Assembly: GCF_003950295.1 (NCBI RefSeq)
Contig: NZ_RHNP01000004.1
Location: forward strand, 1 to 64,000
Source: Loigolactobacillus iwatensis
GTDB taxonomy: Bacteria > Bacillota > Bacilli > Lactobacillales > Lactobacillaceae
Length of the DNA: 64,000 nucleotides
Direction of reading: 5' to 3'
In this document: positions 46,665 to 54,673 of the stretch, piece after piece
Layout of the letters: the number at the start of each line of letters is the position of its first letter
Position numbering within the stretch: the first letter of the stretch is position 1
Notes under the pieces: generated by a model
What the model saw: the letters and a program-made list of their open reading frames with translations, nothing else
The model's database searches: none
What the model was told of the DNA's origin: nothing
Position numbers and translations under genes: made by a program

Positions 46665-47333
46665 GTGTTAGTACAAACAGAATTAGAGGTTAGACCGCGA
46701 GAACAACTCTTGCAAACTAGTGCGGCTACTTTATCCAACCAGCAGTTATTGGCAATTTTATTAGGAACAGGGACGAAACAGCAGTCAGTGATGATGGTTG
46801 CCGCGACACTTTTGAGTCGTTACCCTAACTTAACTACTTTAACGTTGGCCACCCCGGCCGAATTACAAACGGTTACGGGTGTTGGGGTAACAAAGGCAGT
46901 TTTATTAAAGGCGGCAATTGAACTTGGTCAGCGGGTTTGTCAGGCGGCTACTTTTCGTTATGGAGTCATTGTTTCTAGTAGACAAATCGGTGAATTAATG
47001 ATTAAAAAATTAGCAGGAGTAACACAAGAGCGACTAATTGTTTTGTATTTAGATACTAAAAATCAAATCCTATTAGAAAAAACAATCTTTACGGGAACAT
47101 TAAATTCATCAGTTGCTCATCCTCGGGAAATTATGGCGCCGGCGCTTGATGTTTCGGCGGCTCGTTTTATCTTAGTACATAATCATCCCAGCGGGCAGAC
47201 AGAACCGTCCAGTTACGATATTAAGTTTAGCCAGCGAATGGCTCATTGTGGTCAGTTAATGGGAATTGAACTGCTTGATCACCTAATTGTGGGAAAAGAT
47301 TATTTAAGCCTGAAAGAACGGGGAGATCTTTAG
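46665..47333 (+). CDS. radC: RadC family JAB-domain protein
   Basis: RadC family proteins carry a JAB/MPN metal-binding domain. Their role in DNA repair is doubtful despite the name. The 222 residues have an N-terminal helix-hairpin-helix part (SNQQLLAILLGTGTKQQSV near residue 25, VTGVGVTKAVLLKAAIELG near 69) and the MPN motif FILVHNHPSGQTEPSSYD near 168 with the two His and Asp ligands. The start is a GTG at 46665 behind AAGGAG. It follows the HAD gene, and a stop precedes the csp promoter. Confidence 0.9.
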   Translation: MLVQTELEVRPREQLLQTSAATLSNQQLLAILLGTGTKQQSVMMVAATLLSRYPNLTTLTLATPAELQTVTGVGVTKAVLLKAAIELGQRVCQAATFRYGVIVSSRQIGELMIKKLAGVTQERLIVLYLDTKNQILLEKTIFTGTLNSSVAHPREIMAPALDVSAARFILVHNHPSGQTEPSSYDIKFSQRMAHCGQLMGIELLDHLIVGKDYLSLKERGDL

Positions 47334-47343
47334 TCGTGTTCGC

Positions 47344-47488
47344 TTGTTATTGTAAATTTGGCATGGTAAACTTAATTTGTATTCTTATTAGGTAGTGGAT
47401 CGAAGTTTCATTAGTAGGGCTTTCCCCATCGTACCAATCGGAATTACAAATTTATAGTGTCTTATTGGCACGAGGAGGATTTTATACT
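47344..47488 (+). promoter_or_regulatory. Promoter and long 5' leader of the cold-shock gene
   Basis: TTGTTA (47344-47349) and TAAACT (47367-47372) are 17 bases apart, giving a leader of about 110 bases. Long leaders that refold in the cold are common in csp mRNAs. I did not identify a defined cold box. Confidence 0.5.
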
Positions 47489-47689
47489 ATGGAACACGGT
47501 ACAGTTAAATGGTTCAATCCCGAGAAGGGCTTTGGTTTTATTTCACGAGAAGACGGCAGCGATGTATTCGTTCATTTCTCCGCCATTCAAGATGAAGGTT
47601 TTAAGACACTTGATGAAGGCCAAGCAGTAACTTTTGATGTTGAAGAAAGCGATCGCGGCCCACAAGCAGTTAACGTTGTTAAAGCATAA
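47489..47689 (+). CDS. Cold-shock protein (CspA family)
   Basis: This single cold-shock domain of 66 residues is an RNA chaperone that binds single-stranded RNA and DNA. The RNP1 motif KGFGFI near residue 14 and RNP2 VFVHFSAI near residue 26 are intact. The ATG at 47489 follows GAGGAGG and gives the standard [17 protein letters not shown] start. A GTG-like extension upstream is not supported. It ends with a strong terminator. Confidence 0.95.
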   Translation: MEHGTVKWFNPEKGFGFISREDGSDVFVHFSAIQDEGFKTLDEGQAVTFDVEESDRGPQAVNVVKA

Positions 47690-47701
47690 TGATGATTAGA
47701 T

Positions 47702-47738
47702 TAAGAGCTTGGGGTAAATCCTAGGCTCTTATTTTTTT
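47702..47738 (+). terminator. Terminator of csp
   Basis: TAAGAGC and GCTCTTA pair around a partly paired GGGG/CCTA interior and are followed by seven T residues. Confidence 0.85.
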
Positions 47739-47907
47739 AGGTGAAATTGCAAGTTGCTTTTCATGATTAGCACTAAATTTTAATCAATTTTTAAATGGCA
47801 GCGTTTGCTTTATCTAAAAAAGCTTTAAGTTTTGAAAAGGGCTTATCATTCTTACTAATATTCGGTATGATAGACCATAGGTGAAGAACCAATCGGTGGT
47901 TGAAGTG

Positions 47908-47916
47908 TGTTATAAT
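47908..47916 (+). promoter_or_regulatory. Extended -10 promoter of mreBCD
   Basis: TGTTATAAT (-10 at 47911-47916) lies 70 bases before mreB. The gap from 47739 to here shows no ORF or clear structure. Confidence 0.5.
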
Positions 47917-47985
47917 GCCACTAACTTATACTAAATTGATAATAATGAATGCACTAATTAAGCGATCATTGAAGGAGAGAATATT

Positions 47986-48990
47986 GTGTTCGGATTAGGA
48001 ACAAAAAATCTAGGGATCGACCTTGGTACTGCCAATACATTAGTTTACATTGACGGTAAAGGAATCGTACTCCGTGAACCGTCAGTCGTTGCTAAGAATA
48101 CAAAGACGGGCGATGTTGTTGCCGTTGGTACGGAAGCACGTGATATGATCGGTAGAACACCAGGCAGTATTGTTGCCATTCGGCCGATGAAAGATGGTGT
48201 CATTGCTGATTACGATACAACCGCAGCCATGATGAAATATTTTATGGAAAAGGCTTTAGGACGCTCAAATGGCAAGCCTTACGTGATGGTTTGTGTGCCA
48301 AGTGGCGTAACTGAGGTTGAAAAGCGGGCAGTGATCGATGCAACTCGCGTGGCTGGTGCCCGTGATGCCTATGTAATTGAAGAACCATTTGCCGCCGCAA
48401 TTGGGGCCGGGCTGCCAGTAATGGATCCAACTGGTAGTATGGTTGTCGATATTGGTGGTGGGACGACGGATGTTGCCACAATTTCTTTAGGCGGAATTGT
48501 TTCAAGTCGTTCGATTCGGATGGCTGGTGATAAAATTGATGAGGCCGTTATTTATTATATTCGGCAAAACTTTAATCTATTAGTTGGTGAACGAACTGCC
48601 GAAGATGTTAAGGTTCAAGTCGGCTCGGCTTCTGTTGAGAAGGCTGCCAAGGGTGATAATATTACTGTTCGAGGGCGCGATCTGATTTCTGGTTTGCCAA
48701 AGACAGTTGAAGTGAGCGCTGTTGATATTGCTAAGGCGATTCAAGAGGTTGTTGCAGAGATCATTGTGGCAATTAAAGAAACCCTAGAAGAGACTTCACC
48801 AGAAATTGCGGCGGACGTCATCGACCACGGCATTGTATTAACTGGTGGTGGGGCTTTATTGAAGCACTTGCCAGAAGTTATTGCTGATGAAACTAAGGTG
48901 CCAGTCTTTATTGCACAAGACCCATTGGATTGTGTTGCAATTGGAACCGGTGAATCACTTAAAAATATTGATGTGATGAAGAAACGTTAG
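47986..48990 (+). CDS. mreB: Rod-shape-determining protein MreB
   Basis: MreB is a bacterial actin that guides lateral wall synthesis. The 334 residues show [28 protein letters not shown] near residue 8, [18 protein letters not shown] near 161, and [18 protein letters not shown] near 284. The start is a GTG behind GGAGAG. It heads the mreBCD-minCD order common in lactobacilli. Together with mbl at 1997 the cell has at least two MreB paralogues. Confidence 0.95.
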   Translation: MFGLGTKNLGIDLGTANTLVYIDGKGIVLREPSVVAKNTKTGDVVAVGTEARDMIGRTPGSIVAIRPMKDGVIADYDTTAAMMKYFMEKALGRSNGKPYVMVCVPSGVTEVEKRAVIDATRVAGARDAYVIEEPFAAAIGAGLPVMDPTGSMVVDIGGGTTDVATISLGGIVSSRSIRMAGDKIDEAVIYYIRQNFNLLVGERTAEDVKVQVGSASVEKAAKGDNITVRGRDLISGLPKTVEVSAVDIAKAIQEVVAEIIVAIKETLEETSPEIAADVIDHGIVLTGGGALLKHLPEVIADETKVPVFIAQDPLDCVAIGTGESLKNIDVMKKR

Positions 48991-48999
48991 CCGAAACTA

Positions 49000-49024
49000 G
49001 GCGGGAAAAGATTCCCGCCTTCTT
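49000..49024 (+). terminator. Hairpin between mreB and mreC
   Basis: GGCGGGAA and TTCCCGCC form a tight hairpin followed by TTCTT. It may partly terminate or protect mreB mRNA, lowering mreCD relative to mreB. Confidence 0.6.
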
Positions 49025-49050
49025 CATGTCGATTTTATGGGGGTAAACCA

Positions 49051-49911
49051 ATGCAGAAGTTTTTTTCAAACCGAAAATTAATTATTGTCATGATTGCAAT
49101 CATTATCAGTATGGGCCTCATGGCGTATTCGGTTACTGTTCGTAATAATCGGAAGACGCCACCCCTGGTTCAACAATTTGGGAATGATGTTGTTGGTGTT
49201 TTGGACCACGTTGTCGCGGTTCCAACTAATGGAATCAAGGACGGATTTACTTCGGTGGGAACATTAATTAATACTTATCAGGAAAATGCGCAATTAAAAA
49301 CGCAAGTTGATGATTTAGCGCAAACCAAAATTCAAAACCAAACGTTACAACACGAAAATAAAGAATTAAAAAAGCAGCTGAAACTTAATAAAACTTTGAC
49401 GGATTATAGCCAAATTTCCGCCGCCGTTTTAACACGTTCGCCAGCAAGTTGGCAAAACTACGTTATTATAAATCGTGGTCAAATTAATGGAATTAAAAAA
49501 GATATGCCAGTAATGGCGGGCTCAGGATTAATCGGTCGGGTAGTCGAAGTCAATAAAACTAATTCTAAGGTTCAACTGATTAGTACTGATAGTCAGACTT
49601 CTAATCGTTTTGCAGCTGAAATTACGACTAAAAATGGCGGGACAGTTAACGGTGTTATTTCTGGTTATAATGGTCGAACAAGACAAATTACGATGACCCA
49701 GTTGAATTCCAACGCAAAAGTCGCCAAGGGTGATACTGTCGAGACTTCTGGCTTAGGTGGTTTAACACCACGGGGGCTTTTCATTGGGAAGGTTAATTCG
49801 ATTAAGCATGATGATTATGGTCTAGCTTTGTCTGTTGGGATTGAACCAGCTACTAATTTAAATAATTTCACGGTTGTTACGGTTATTAATCGCCAGATTA
49901 AGGGGGATTAA
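49051..49911 (+). CDS. mreC: Rod-shape-determining protein MreC
   Basis: MreC is a bitopic membrane protein linking MreB to the wall enzymes outside the cell. The 286 residues have one N-terminal membrane segment (IIVMIAIIISMGLMAYSV, residues 12-30), a coiled coil near 75-115 (QLKTQVDDLAQ... LKKQLKLNK) and a beta-rich outer domain with AAVLTRSPASWQNYVIINRGQINGI. The GGGGG site fits the ATG. It stands two bases before mreD. Confidence 0.93.
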   Translation: MQKFFSNRKLIIVMIAIIISMGLMAYSVTVRNNRKTPPLVQQFGNDVVGVLDHVVAVPTNGIKDGFTSVGTLINTYQENAQLKTQVDDLAQTKIQNQTLQHENKELKKQLKLNKTLTDYSQISAAVLTRSPASWQNYVIINRGQINGIKKDMPVMAGSGLIGRVVEVNKTNSKVQLISTDSQTSNRFAAEITTKNGGTVNGVISGYNGRTRQITMTQLNSNAKVAKGDTVETSGLGGLTPRGLFIGKVNSIKHDDYGLALSVGIEPATNLNNFTVVTVINRQIKGD

Positions 49912-49913
49912 TA

Positions 49914-50438
49914 ATGCGATCAAAAATTCAGATTTGGGTACCAGTACTGCTTTTTGGATTGATGTTATTTGATGGTAGTTTGAGTACTATTTTTACTAGC
50001 CATTTTTATAATTACCCAGATGTTATGATTAGTCGGTTGGTATTATTAGGTTTAGTGTTAGTTTCCTTTTTCTTGCCGGATATGAAACATTTATTATTAT
50101 GGGCGTTTATTATCGGTTTGTTCTATGATAGTTTCTATACTGGTATTTTAGGCGTATATACGTTTTTATTTCCTTTAATTGTCTATCTAACACGACAAAT
50201 TCGGGTTTATTTTACACCTACAGCGATCGCAATTGGGGCTATTTATTTAATTGAATTAACGATTTTAGAAAGCTTTGTTTACGGTATGAACCGTTTCATG
50301 GGACTAACAACGGCTACTTTGGCTAACTTTATTCCGGATGTTTTAGGTCCAACTCTACTGCTAAATTTAGTGTACTTTGTAATTCTCTATTTTCCTTTAA
50401 GACAGTTATTGCTAAAATTAGGTGGAACAACAGTTTAA
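49914..50438 (+). CDS. mreD: Rod-shape-determining protein MreD
   Basis: MreD is an integral membrane partner of MreC, with 174 residues and five or six hydrophobic segments covering most of the chain. The mid-region LLWAFIIGLFYDSFYTGILGVYTF near residue 60 matches the conserved G-x-x-x-D motif of the family. It is placed two bases after mreC with GGGGG overlapping the stop. Poor conservation makes the sequence evidence modest, but the context is decisive. Confidence 0.88.
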   Translation: MRSKIQIWVPVLLFGLMLFDGSLSTIFTSHFYNYPDVMISRLVLLGLVLVSFFLPDMKHLLLWAFIIGLFYDSFYTGILGVYTFLFPLIVYLTRQIRVYFTPTAIAIGAIYLIELTILESFVYGMNRFMGLTTATLANFIPDVLGPTLLLNLVYFVILYFPLRQLLLKLGGTTV

Positions 50439-50496
50439 AGTTAAATTTGGAATTATTTGAAATCAAGAAAATTGTTTTAAAATGGGGAGTGGCAGG

Positions 50497-51168
50497 ATGC
50501 AAGATGTCATTTTAAAAGGCCGTCAGGATGGTTATCAGATTACGTTAAAACAAGATAGCGCAATTTCAGGGATTATGACGGAATTGACTGATTTATTTGT
50601 TCGTTTAAATCAGGAAAAAAAGGTACCAGATAATAAAATTATAAATTTTACGATTAAAACCGAAAATCGGTTGTTAACGGAAAAACAGCAACAGCAAATT
50701 TACGCCTTGATTGAACAGTACCCTCAATTTCAAGTAACAACAATTGAGGCCAGTGTTATGACACACCAGGCTGCACAAAATTGGAAACAACAAGATAACG
50801 TGCATTTAAATCGTGCAATTATTCGTAGTGGCCAAGAGGTTGACGTTGAAGGTGACGTGCTCTTTATTGGTCAGATACATAATGGCGGTATTTTAAAAGC
50901 AACTGGCAGTATTTTCCTGTTGGGTGTTTGTGAAGGTGTTGTTCAGGCGGGGTTCCCAGATAATGAAGATGCTTTGATTGTCGGAGATTTAACTGATGCT
51001 TTTCAGGTTCGTATTTCTGGTAGTGTGGGCATTATTGCGGATGAAGAACGACATTTTGATGGTCGTTCGGTTGCGTACATTAATGATTTACATTTGTTGG
51101 ACTATTCAACCTTGGATAATCTGAAAGCAATTCGACCACGACTGTACAATAAGATTGGGGAGGCATAA
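50497..51168 (+). CDS. minC: Septum site-determining protein MinC
   Basis: MinC inhibits FtsZ polymerisation away from midcell when recruited by MinD. From the ATG at 50497 it has about 223 residues, with an N-terminal FtsZ-binding domain and a C-terminal beta-helix dimer domain (HLNRAIIRSGQEVDVEGDVLFIGQIHNGGILKATGSIFLLG) near residues 105-200. GGGGAGTGGCAGG precedes the ATG, and an upstream in-frame start is less likely. It is two bases before minD. Confidence 0.9.
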   Translation: MQDVILKGRQDGYQITLKQDSAISGIMTELTDLFVRLNQEKKVPDNKIINFTIKTENRLLTEKQQQQIYALIEQYPQFQVTTIEASVMTHQAAQNWKQQDNVHLNRAIIRSGQEVDVEGDVLFIGQIHNGGILKATGSIFLLGVCEGVVQAGFPDNEDALIVGDLTDAFQVRISGSVGIIADEERHFDGRSVAYINDLHLLDYSTLDNLKAIRPRLYNKIGEA

Positions 51169-51170
51169 TT

Positions 51171-51977
51171 ATGGGAACGGCAATTGTAATCACATCAGGC
51201 AAAGGTGGTGTGGGTAAAACAACTTCCAGTGCTAATATCGGAACTGCTTTAGCATTGTTAGACAAGCGTGTTTGTTTAATGGATTTAGATATTGGGTTAC
51301 GTAACCTAGATGTTGTTTTGGGCCTAGAAAACCGAATTATTTATGATATTGTTGACGTTGCCCGTGGTCGTGCAAAGCTCCACCAGGCTTTAGTTAAGGA
51401 TAAACGGTTTGAGGATAATTTATATTTATTACCAGCCGCTCAAAACACGGATAAGGATGCATTATTACCCGATGAAGTTAAAGCAATAGTAGATGAATTA
51501 AAGGATGAGTTTGATTTCATTATTCTAGATTGCCCAGCCGGCATTGAACAGGGATTCCAAAATGCTATTGCCGGGGCTGATGGTGCCATTGTTGTAACGA
51601 CTCCCGAGATCTCAGCTGTGCGTGATGCTGATCGTGTGGTTGGCTTGTTGGAGCAAAAGGAAATGAAACAAGAACCACGATTGATTATCAATCGAATTCG
51701 GACACACATGATGGACGACGGAGAAGTTATGGATATTGATGAGATCACCAAACATTTATCAATTTCACTATTAGGAATTGTACTTGACGATGATGGTGTC
51801 ATTTCTAGCTCTAATCACGGGGACCCAGTTGTTTTAGATCCTAAGAATTTAGCCAGCAAGGGGTACCGCAATATTGCCCGACGAATTTTAGGGGAGACTG
51901 TTCCTTTGATGTCCATCAAAGAAGAGAAAGTTGGCTTCTGGCAACGATTATTTGGTCATAAAAAAAGTCACAATTAA
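51171..51977 (+). CDS. minD: Septum site-determining ATPase MinD
   Basis: MinD is a membrane-cycling ATPase that carries MinC to the poles. The 268 residues show the deviant Walker A SGKGGVGKTTSSANIG near residue 9, DLDIGLRNLDVVLGLENR near 39, the FIILDCPAGIEQGFQNA block near 116, and a C-terminal amphipathic membrane-targeting tail (KEEKVGFWQRLFGHKKSH). GGGGAGG precedes the ATG. MinE is not seen, as expected in Firmicutes, which use DivIVA. Confidence 0.96.
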   Translation: MGTAIVITSGKGGVGKTTSSANIGTALALLDKRVCLMDLDIGLRNLDVVLGLENRIIYDIVDVARGRAKLHQALVKDKRFEDNLYLLPAAQNTDKDALLPDEVKAIVDELKDEFDFIILDCPAGIEQGFQNAIAGADGAIVVTTPEISAVRDADRVVGLLEQKEMKQEPRLIINRIRTHMMDDGEVMDIDEITKHLSISLLGIVLDDDGVISSSNHGDPVVLDPKNLASKGYRNIARRILGETVPLMSIKEEKVGFWQRLFGHKKSHN

Positions 51978-51986
51978 TATTTTGAG

Positions 51987-52015
51987 TTGACAGTTAGATT
52001 AAATACTGCTAATGT
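51987..52015 (+). promoter_or_regulatory. Promoter of the amino-acid transporter leader
   Basis: TTGACA (51987-51992) and TAATGT (52010-52015) are separated by 17 bases, with TGC before the -10. Start near 52022. Confidence 0.65.
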
Positions 52016-52021
52016 TATTCT

Positions 52022-52290
52022 CATAATATAAAAACAGTGAACGGATAAGTAACCCTGATAGTTCTGTAGAGAGTTTCTGGTTGGTGTAAAGAAATGACTA
52101 TTGGTGGTGAAAACACATCTGGGAGTTTACCTGCTGAAGATAGTAAGCAAGTACGGGATAAGCCCGTTATAGCTGTAGTTACTAATAAACTACTTGAGGT
52201 AACTGGTGTGAGCTAGTTACGAACTTGAGGTGGAACCGCGATAATTTTCGTCCTCTTAGCATCGTTTGATGTTAAGGGGACTTTTTTATT
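52022..52290 (+). promoter_or_regulatory. T-box riboswitch (His CAC specifier likely) of the amino-acid ABC transporter
   Basis: Stem I has an AGTAA loop, an AGAGAG bulge with TTTCT/AGAAA tip, and an upper stem CC-GATAGT/ACTATTGG. Alignment with the Met T-box of this window places the specifier directly before ATCTGGGAG, giving CAC (His, 52114-52116) followed by A. AAC or ACA in other registers cannot be excluded. Stem III (GTAACT/AGTTAC) precedes the T-box bulge GAGGTGGAACCGCG (52227-52240), then the terminator GTCCTCTTAGCATC/GATGTTAAGGGGAC with a T-run. The TGGA bulge predicts a tRNA with U73, which is not expected for His. Confidence 0.85.
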
Positions 52291-52309
52291 TTTCAGTGTT
52301 TATTGGCAA

Positions 52310-52402
52310 CTATTTGAGGTGATTATTGTGAAGTAATCACGAATTGGGGTGGAATCGCGTTAACTCGTCCTCGAAAGCAGAGACTGTTTTCGAGGGCTTT
52401 TT
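52310..52402 (+). promoter_or_regulatory. Duplicated T-box stem III/antiterminator/terminator module
   Basis: This is a second copy of the 3' part of the upstream T-box: ACTATTTGAGGT, stem III GTGATT/AATCAC, bulge GGGGTGGAATCGCG (52346-52359), CGTCCTCGAAA and the terminator CCTCGAAA/TTTCGAGG with a T-run. It has no stem I or specifier of its own. The stem III arms differ from copy one (GTAACT/AGTTAC) by paired changes, so folding is preserved. Confidence 0.8.
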
Positions 52403-52432
52403 TATTACCGTTAATTATGAGGAGGGAATATT

Positions 52433-53092
52433 ATGAATTTAGCTGGTCAGTGGCACTACGCAATGCAAATCATGCCATCATTATTGTCAGGCGTTCAAAT
52501 GACATTATCAATTTTTATTTTTACCTTAATTGGGGCCATTCCGTTGGGGATTATTGTTGGATTAGGACGTGCTTCTCACTTTAAACCACTAAAGGATTTA
52601 CTGGGAATTTACGTTTGGATTATGCGGGGGACGCCGCTGTTATTACAGTTAATCGTTGTTTTCTACGGCCTACCAATTATTGGAATTGTTTTTCAACGTT
52701 ACAACGCGGCCTTATTCGCTTTTATCATTAATTACGCCGCCTACTTTGCCGAAATCTTTCGTGGTGGCCTTCAATCGATTGATCGTGGGCAGTATGAAAG
52801 CGCACGGGTTTTAAGGCTAACTTACTGGCAAACAATTCGAAAAATTGTCTTACCCCAAGTTATGAAGATTGTTTTACCATCTATTGGTAATGAAGTCATT
52901 AATTTAGTGAAAGATTCTTCGTTAGTTTACGTTATTGGACTGGGTGATTTACTCCGAGCAGGTAATGTTGCAACGTCGCGGGATGTTACCTTGTTACCGT
53001 TGCTTTTAGTTGGCATTATTTACTTATTGTTGACGGCAGTTTTAACGTTTATCCAACAACGAGTTGAGAATCACTACAGTTATTTTAAATAG
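52433..53092 (+). CDS. Amino-acid ABC transporter permease
   Basis: This is a polar amino-acid uptake permease of the HisM/GlnP type with 219 residues and five hydrophobic segments. The EAA-like docking loop is YESARVLRLTYWQTIRKIVLPQVMKIVLPSIGNEVINLVKDSSLV near residue 122. The N-terminal LLSGVQMTLSIFIFTLIGAIPLGIIVGLGR is typical. GAGGAGGG precedes the ATG. It starts the three-gene operon permease-ATPase-binding protein behind the duplicated T-box. Histidine is the likely substrate only if the CAC specifier is correct. Confidence 0.9.
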   Translation: MNLAGQWHYAMQIMPSLLSGVQMTLSIFIFTLIGAIPLGIIVGLGRASHFKPLKDLLGIYVWIMRGTPLLLQLIVVFYGLPIIGIVFQRYNAALFAFIINYAAYFAEIFRGGLQSIDRGQYESARVLRLTYWQTIRKIVLPQVMKIVLPSIGNEVINLVKDSSLVYVIGLGDLLRAGNVATSRDVTLLPLLLVGIIYLLLTAVLTFIQQRVENHYSYFK

Positions 53093-53104
53093 GGGGTGGC
53101 CTAA

Positions 53105-53737
53105 ATGTTAGAGCTTAAACAAGTATCAAAACGTTATGGACGAAAAACAATTTTAAATGATTTTAATTTAACAGTTAATCAAGGCGAAATCTTAGCAATT
53201 GTTGGTCCATCAGGTGCTGGTAAAACGACACTTTTACGTTGTATTAGTGGCCTAGAACGAATTGATTCTGGTGAAATACAGTTGGATGGTAAGCCATTTG
53301 ATCCCTACATCAATCGTGACAATGACAGTGTTACCGGGGTTGTTTTTCAGGACTTTCAGCTTTTCCCGAATTTAAACGTTTTAGAAAATATTACTTTGGC
53401 ACCAATGCTGGCCTTAAAAAAGGATAAGGATGCGGCACGTAAACAGGCGTTGGATTTGCTGAAGCGCTTGGGGTTAGACGGTAAAGAGCAGCTTTATCCT
53501 TATCAGTTATCTGGCGGCCAGAAACAACGAGTTGCGTTAGCACGAGCATTAGCAATGCAACCTCGAATTCTTTGTTATGACGAACCAACAAGTGCCTTAG
53601 ATCCTGATTTACGGCAAGAAGTCGAAAAGATGATTTTAGGATTGAAGACTGATGGGATGACACAATTAGTCGTTACCCATGATTTGGATTTTGCCAAGCA
53701 AATTGCTGATAATATTAAACGGGTTGAAGCACTATAG
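53105..53737 (+). CDS. Amino-acid ABC transporter ATP-binding protein
   Basis: This is the ATPase of the same importer, with 210 residues. It shows Walker A GPSGAGKTTL near residue 35, Q-loop FQDFQLFPNL near 83, signature LSGGQKQRVALARALAMQPR near 138, Walker B ILCYDEPTSALDP near 159, and the H-loop VVTHDLDFA near 194. It is slightly shorter than typical GlnQ-like ATPases because the C-terminal tail is trimmed. GGGGG in front of the ATG lies at the end of the permease gene. Confidence 0.92.
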   Translation: MLELKQVSKRYGRKTILNDFNLTVNQGEILAIVGPSGAGKTTLLRCISGLERIDSGEIQLDGKPFDPYINRDNDSVTGVVFQDFQLFPNLNVLENITLAPMLALKKDKDAARKQALDLLKRLGLDGKEQLYPYQLSGGQKQRVALARALAMQPRILCYDEPTSALDPDLRQEVEKMILGLKTDGMTQLVVTHDLDFAKQIADNIKRVEAL

Positions 53738-53749
53738 GAGGTAGGAGAT

Positions 53750-54592
53750 ATGCGTAAACGAGTAAGTATAGTTATCCTGGGTCTCCTGATGCTTTTTTCG
53801 TTGGCTGGTTTAAGTGGTTGTTCCCAAAAGAAAATGACAACTGATAGTTGGTCAACCATTAAACAAAACAAACGAGTTGTCGTTGGGCTTGATGATAGTT
53901 TTGTACCAATGGGTTTTCGGGCTAAGGATGGTCAACTAAAGGGCTTTGATATTGATTTGGCCCGGGCAGTTTTCAAACGTTACGGTATCAAAGTTGATTT
54001 TCAAACAATTGATTGGTCAATGAATGCCACTGAATTACGAAACCACACTATCGATTTAATCTGGAATGGTTACACCGTTACGCCAGAACGTAAACGTGTG
54101 GTGCGTTTTTCAGATGATTATTTGCAAAACAAGCAAATTCTTGTCACCTTGAAGAAAAATAATATCAATAGTTTTCAACAAATGAAGGAAAAAGAATTGG
54201 GTGTGCAAACGGGCTCATCTGGTTACAGTAGTCTTGAAAGTAATCCCAAACTATTAAAACAGTACATTCATAAGCAAACGCCAGTTTTGTACGATACCTT
54301 TAATGAGGCCTTTATTGATTTAAATGCTGGTCGAATTCAAGGTATGTTAATTGACCGCGTTTACGCTAATTATTATATTGCTCACCAAGCAAACCGAAAA
54401 GATTATCAAGTCACCCAAGGTAATTTTGCGCCGGAAAACTTTGCGGTAGGAATGCGTAAGTCTGATAAAACAATGCAAAAGAAAATTAACGCCTCACTGC
54501 GAGTTTTATATAAGGATGGGACAATCGCTAAGATTAGTCGTAAGTGGTTTGGCGAGGATGACACCATTAATCCTGCGAACTACGGTAATTAA
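53750..54592 (+). CDS. Amino-acid ABC transporter substrate-binding lipoprotein
   Basis: This is the binding protein of the importer, of the SBP_bac_3 family with 280 residues. The signal peptide (RKRVSIVILGLLMLFSLAGLSGCSQ) ends in a lipobox LSG-C near residue 24, so it is a membrane-anchored lipoprotein. Ligand-domain motifs are FVPMGFRAKDGQLKGFDIDLARAV near 55, IDLIWNGYTVTPERKRVVRFSD near 97 and LGVQTGSSGYSSLES near 144. AGGAGG precedes the ATG. The substrate is probably a polar or basic amino acid. Confidence 0.9.
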   Translation: MRKRVSIVILGLLMLFSLAGLSGCSQKKMTTDSWSTIKQNKRVVVGLDDSFVPMGFRAKDGQLKGFDIDLARAVFKRYGIKVDFQTIDWSMNATELRNHTIDLIWNGYTVTPERKRVVRFSDDYLQNKQILVTLKKNNINSFQQMKEKELGVQTGSSGYSSLESNPKLLKQYIHKQTPVLYDTFNEAFIDLNAGRIQGMLIDRVYANYYIAHQANRKDYQVTQGNFAPENFAVGMRKSDKTMQKKINASLRVLYKDGTIAKISRKWFGEDDTINPANYGN

Positions 54593-54618
54593 GAAACGAC
54601 CAAGTTTGTTTGCTAATT

Positions 54619-54665
54619 AAAAAGTGACTCTAAGACTGCTTATTGCAGCCTTAGGGTCACTTTTT
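54619..54665. terminator. Bidirectional terminator between the transporter and lysC
   Basis: AAAAAGTGAC-CTAAG-CTGC and GCAG-CTTAG-GTCACTTTTT pair around TTATT and give T-runs in both directions. Confidence 0.9.
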
Positions 54666-54673
54666 AATTGCTT

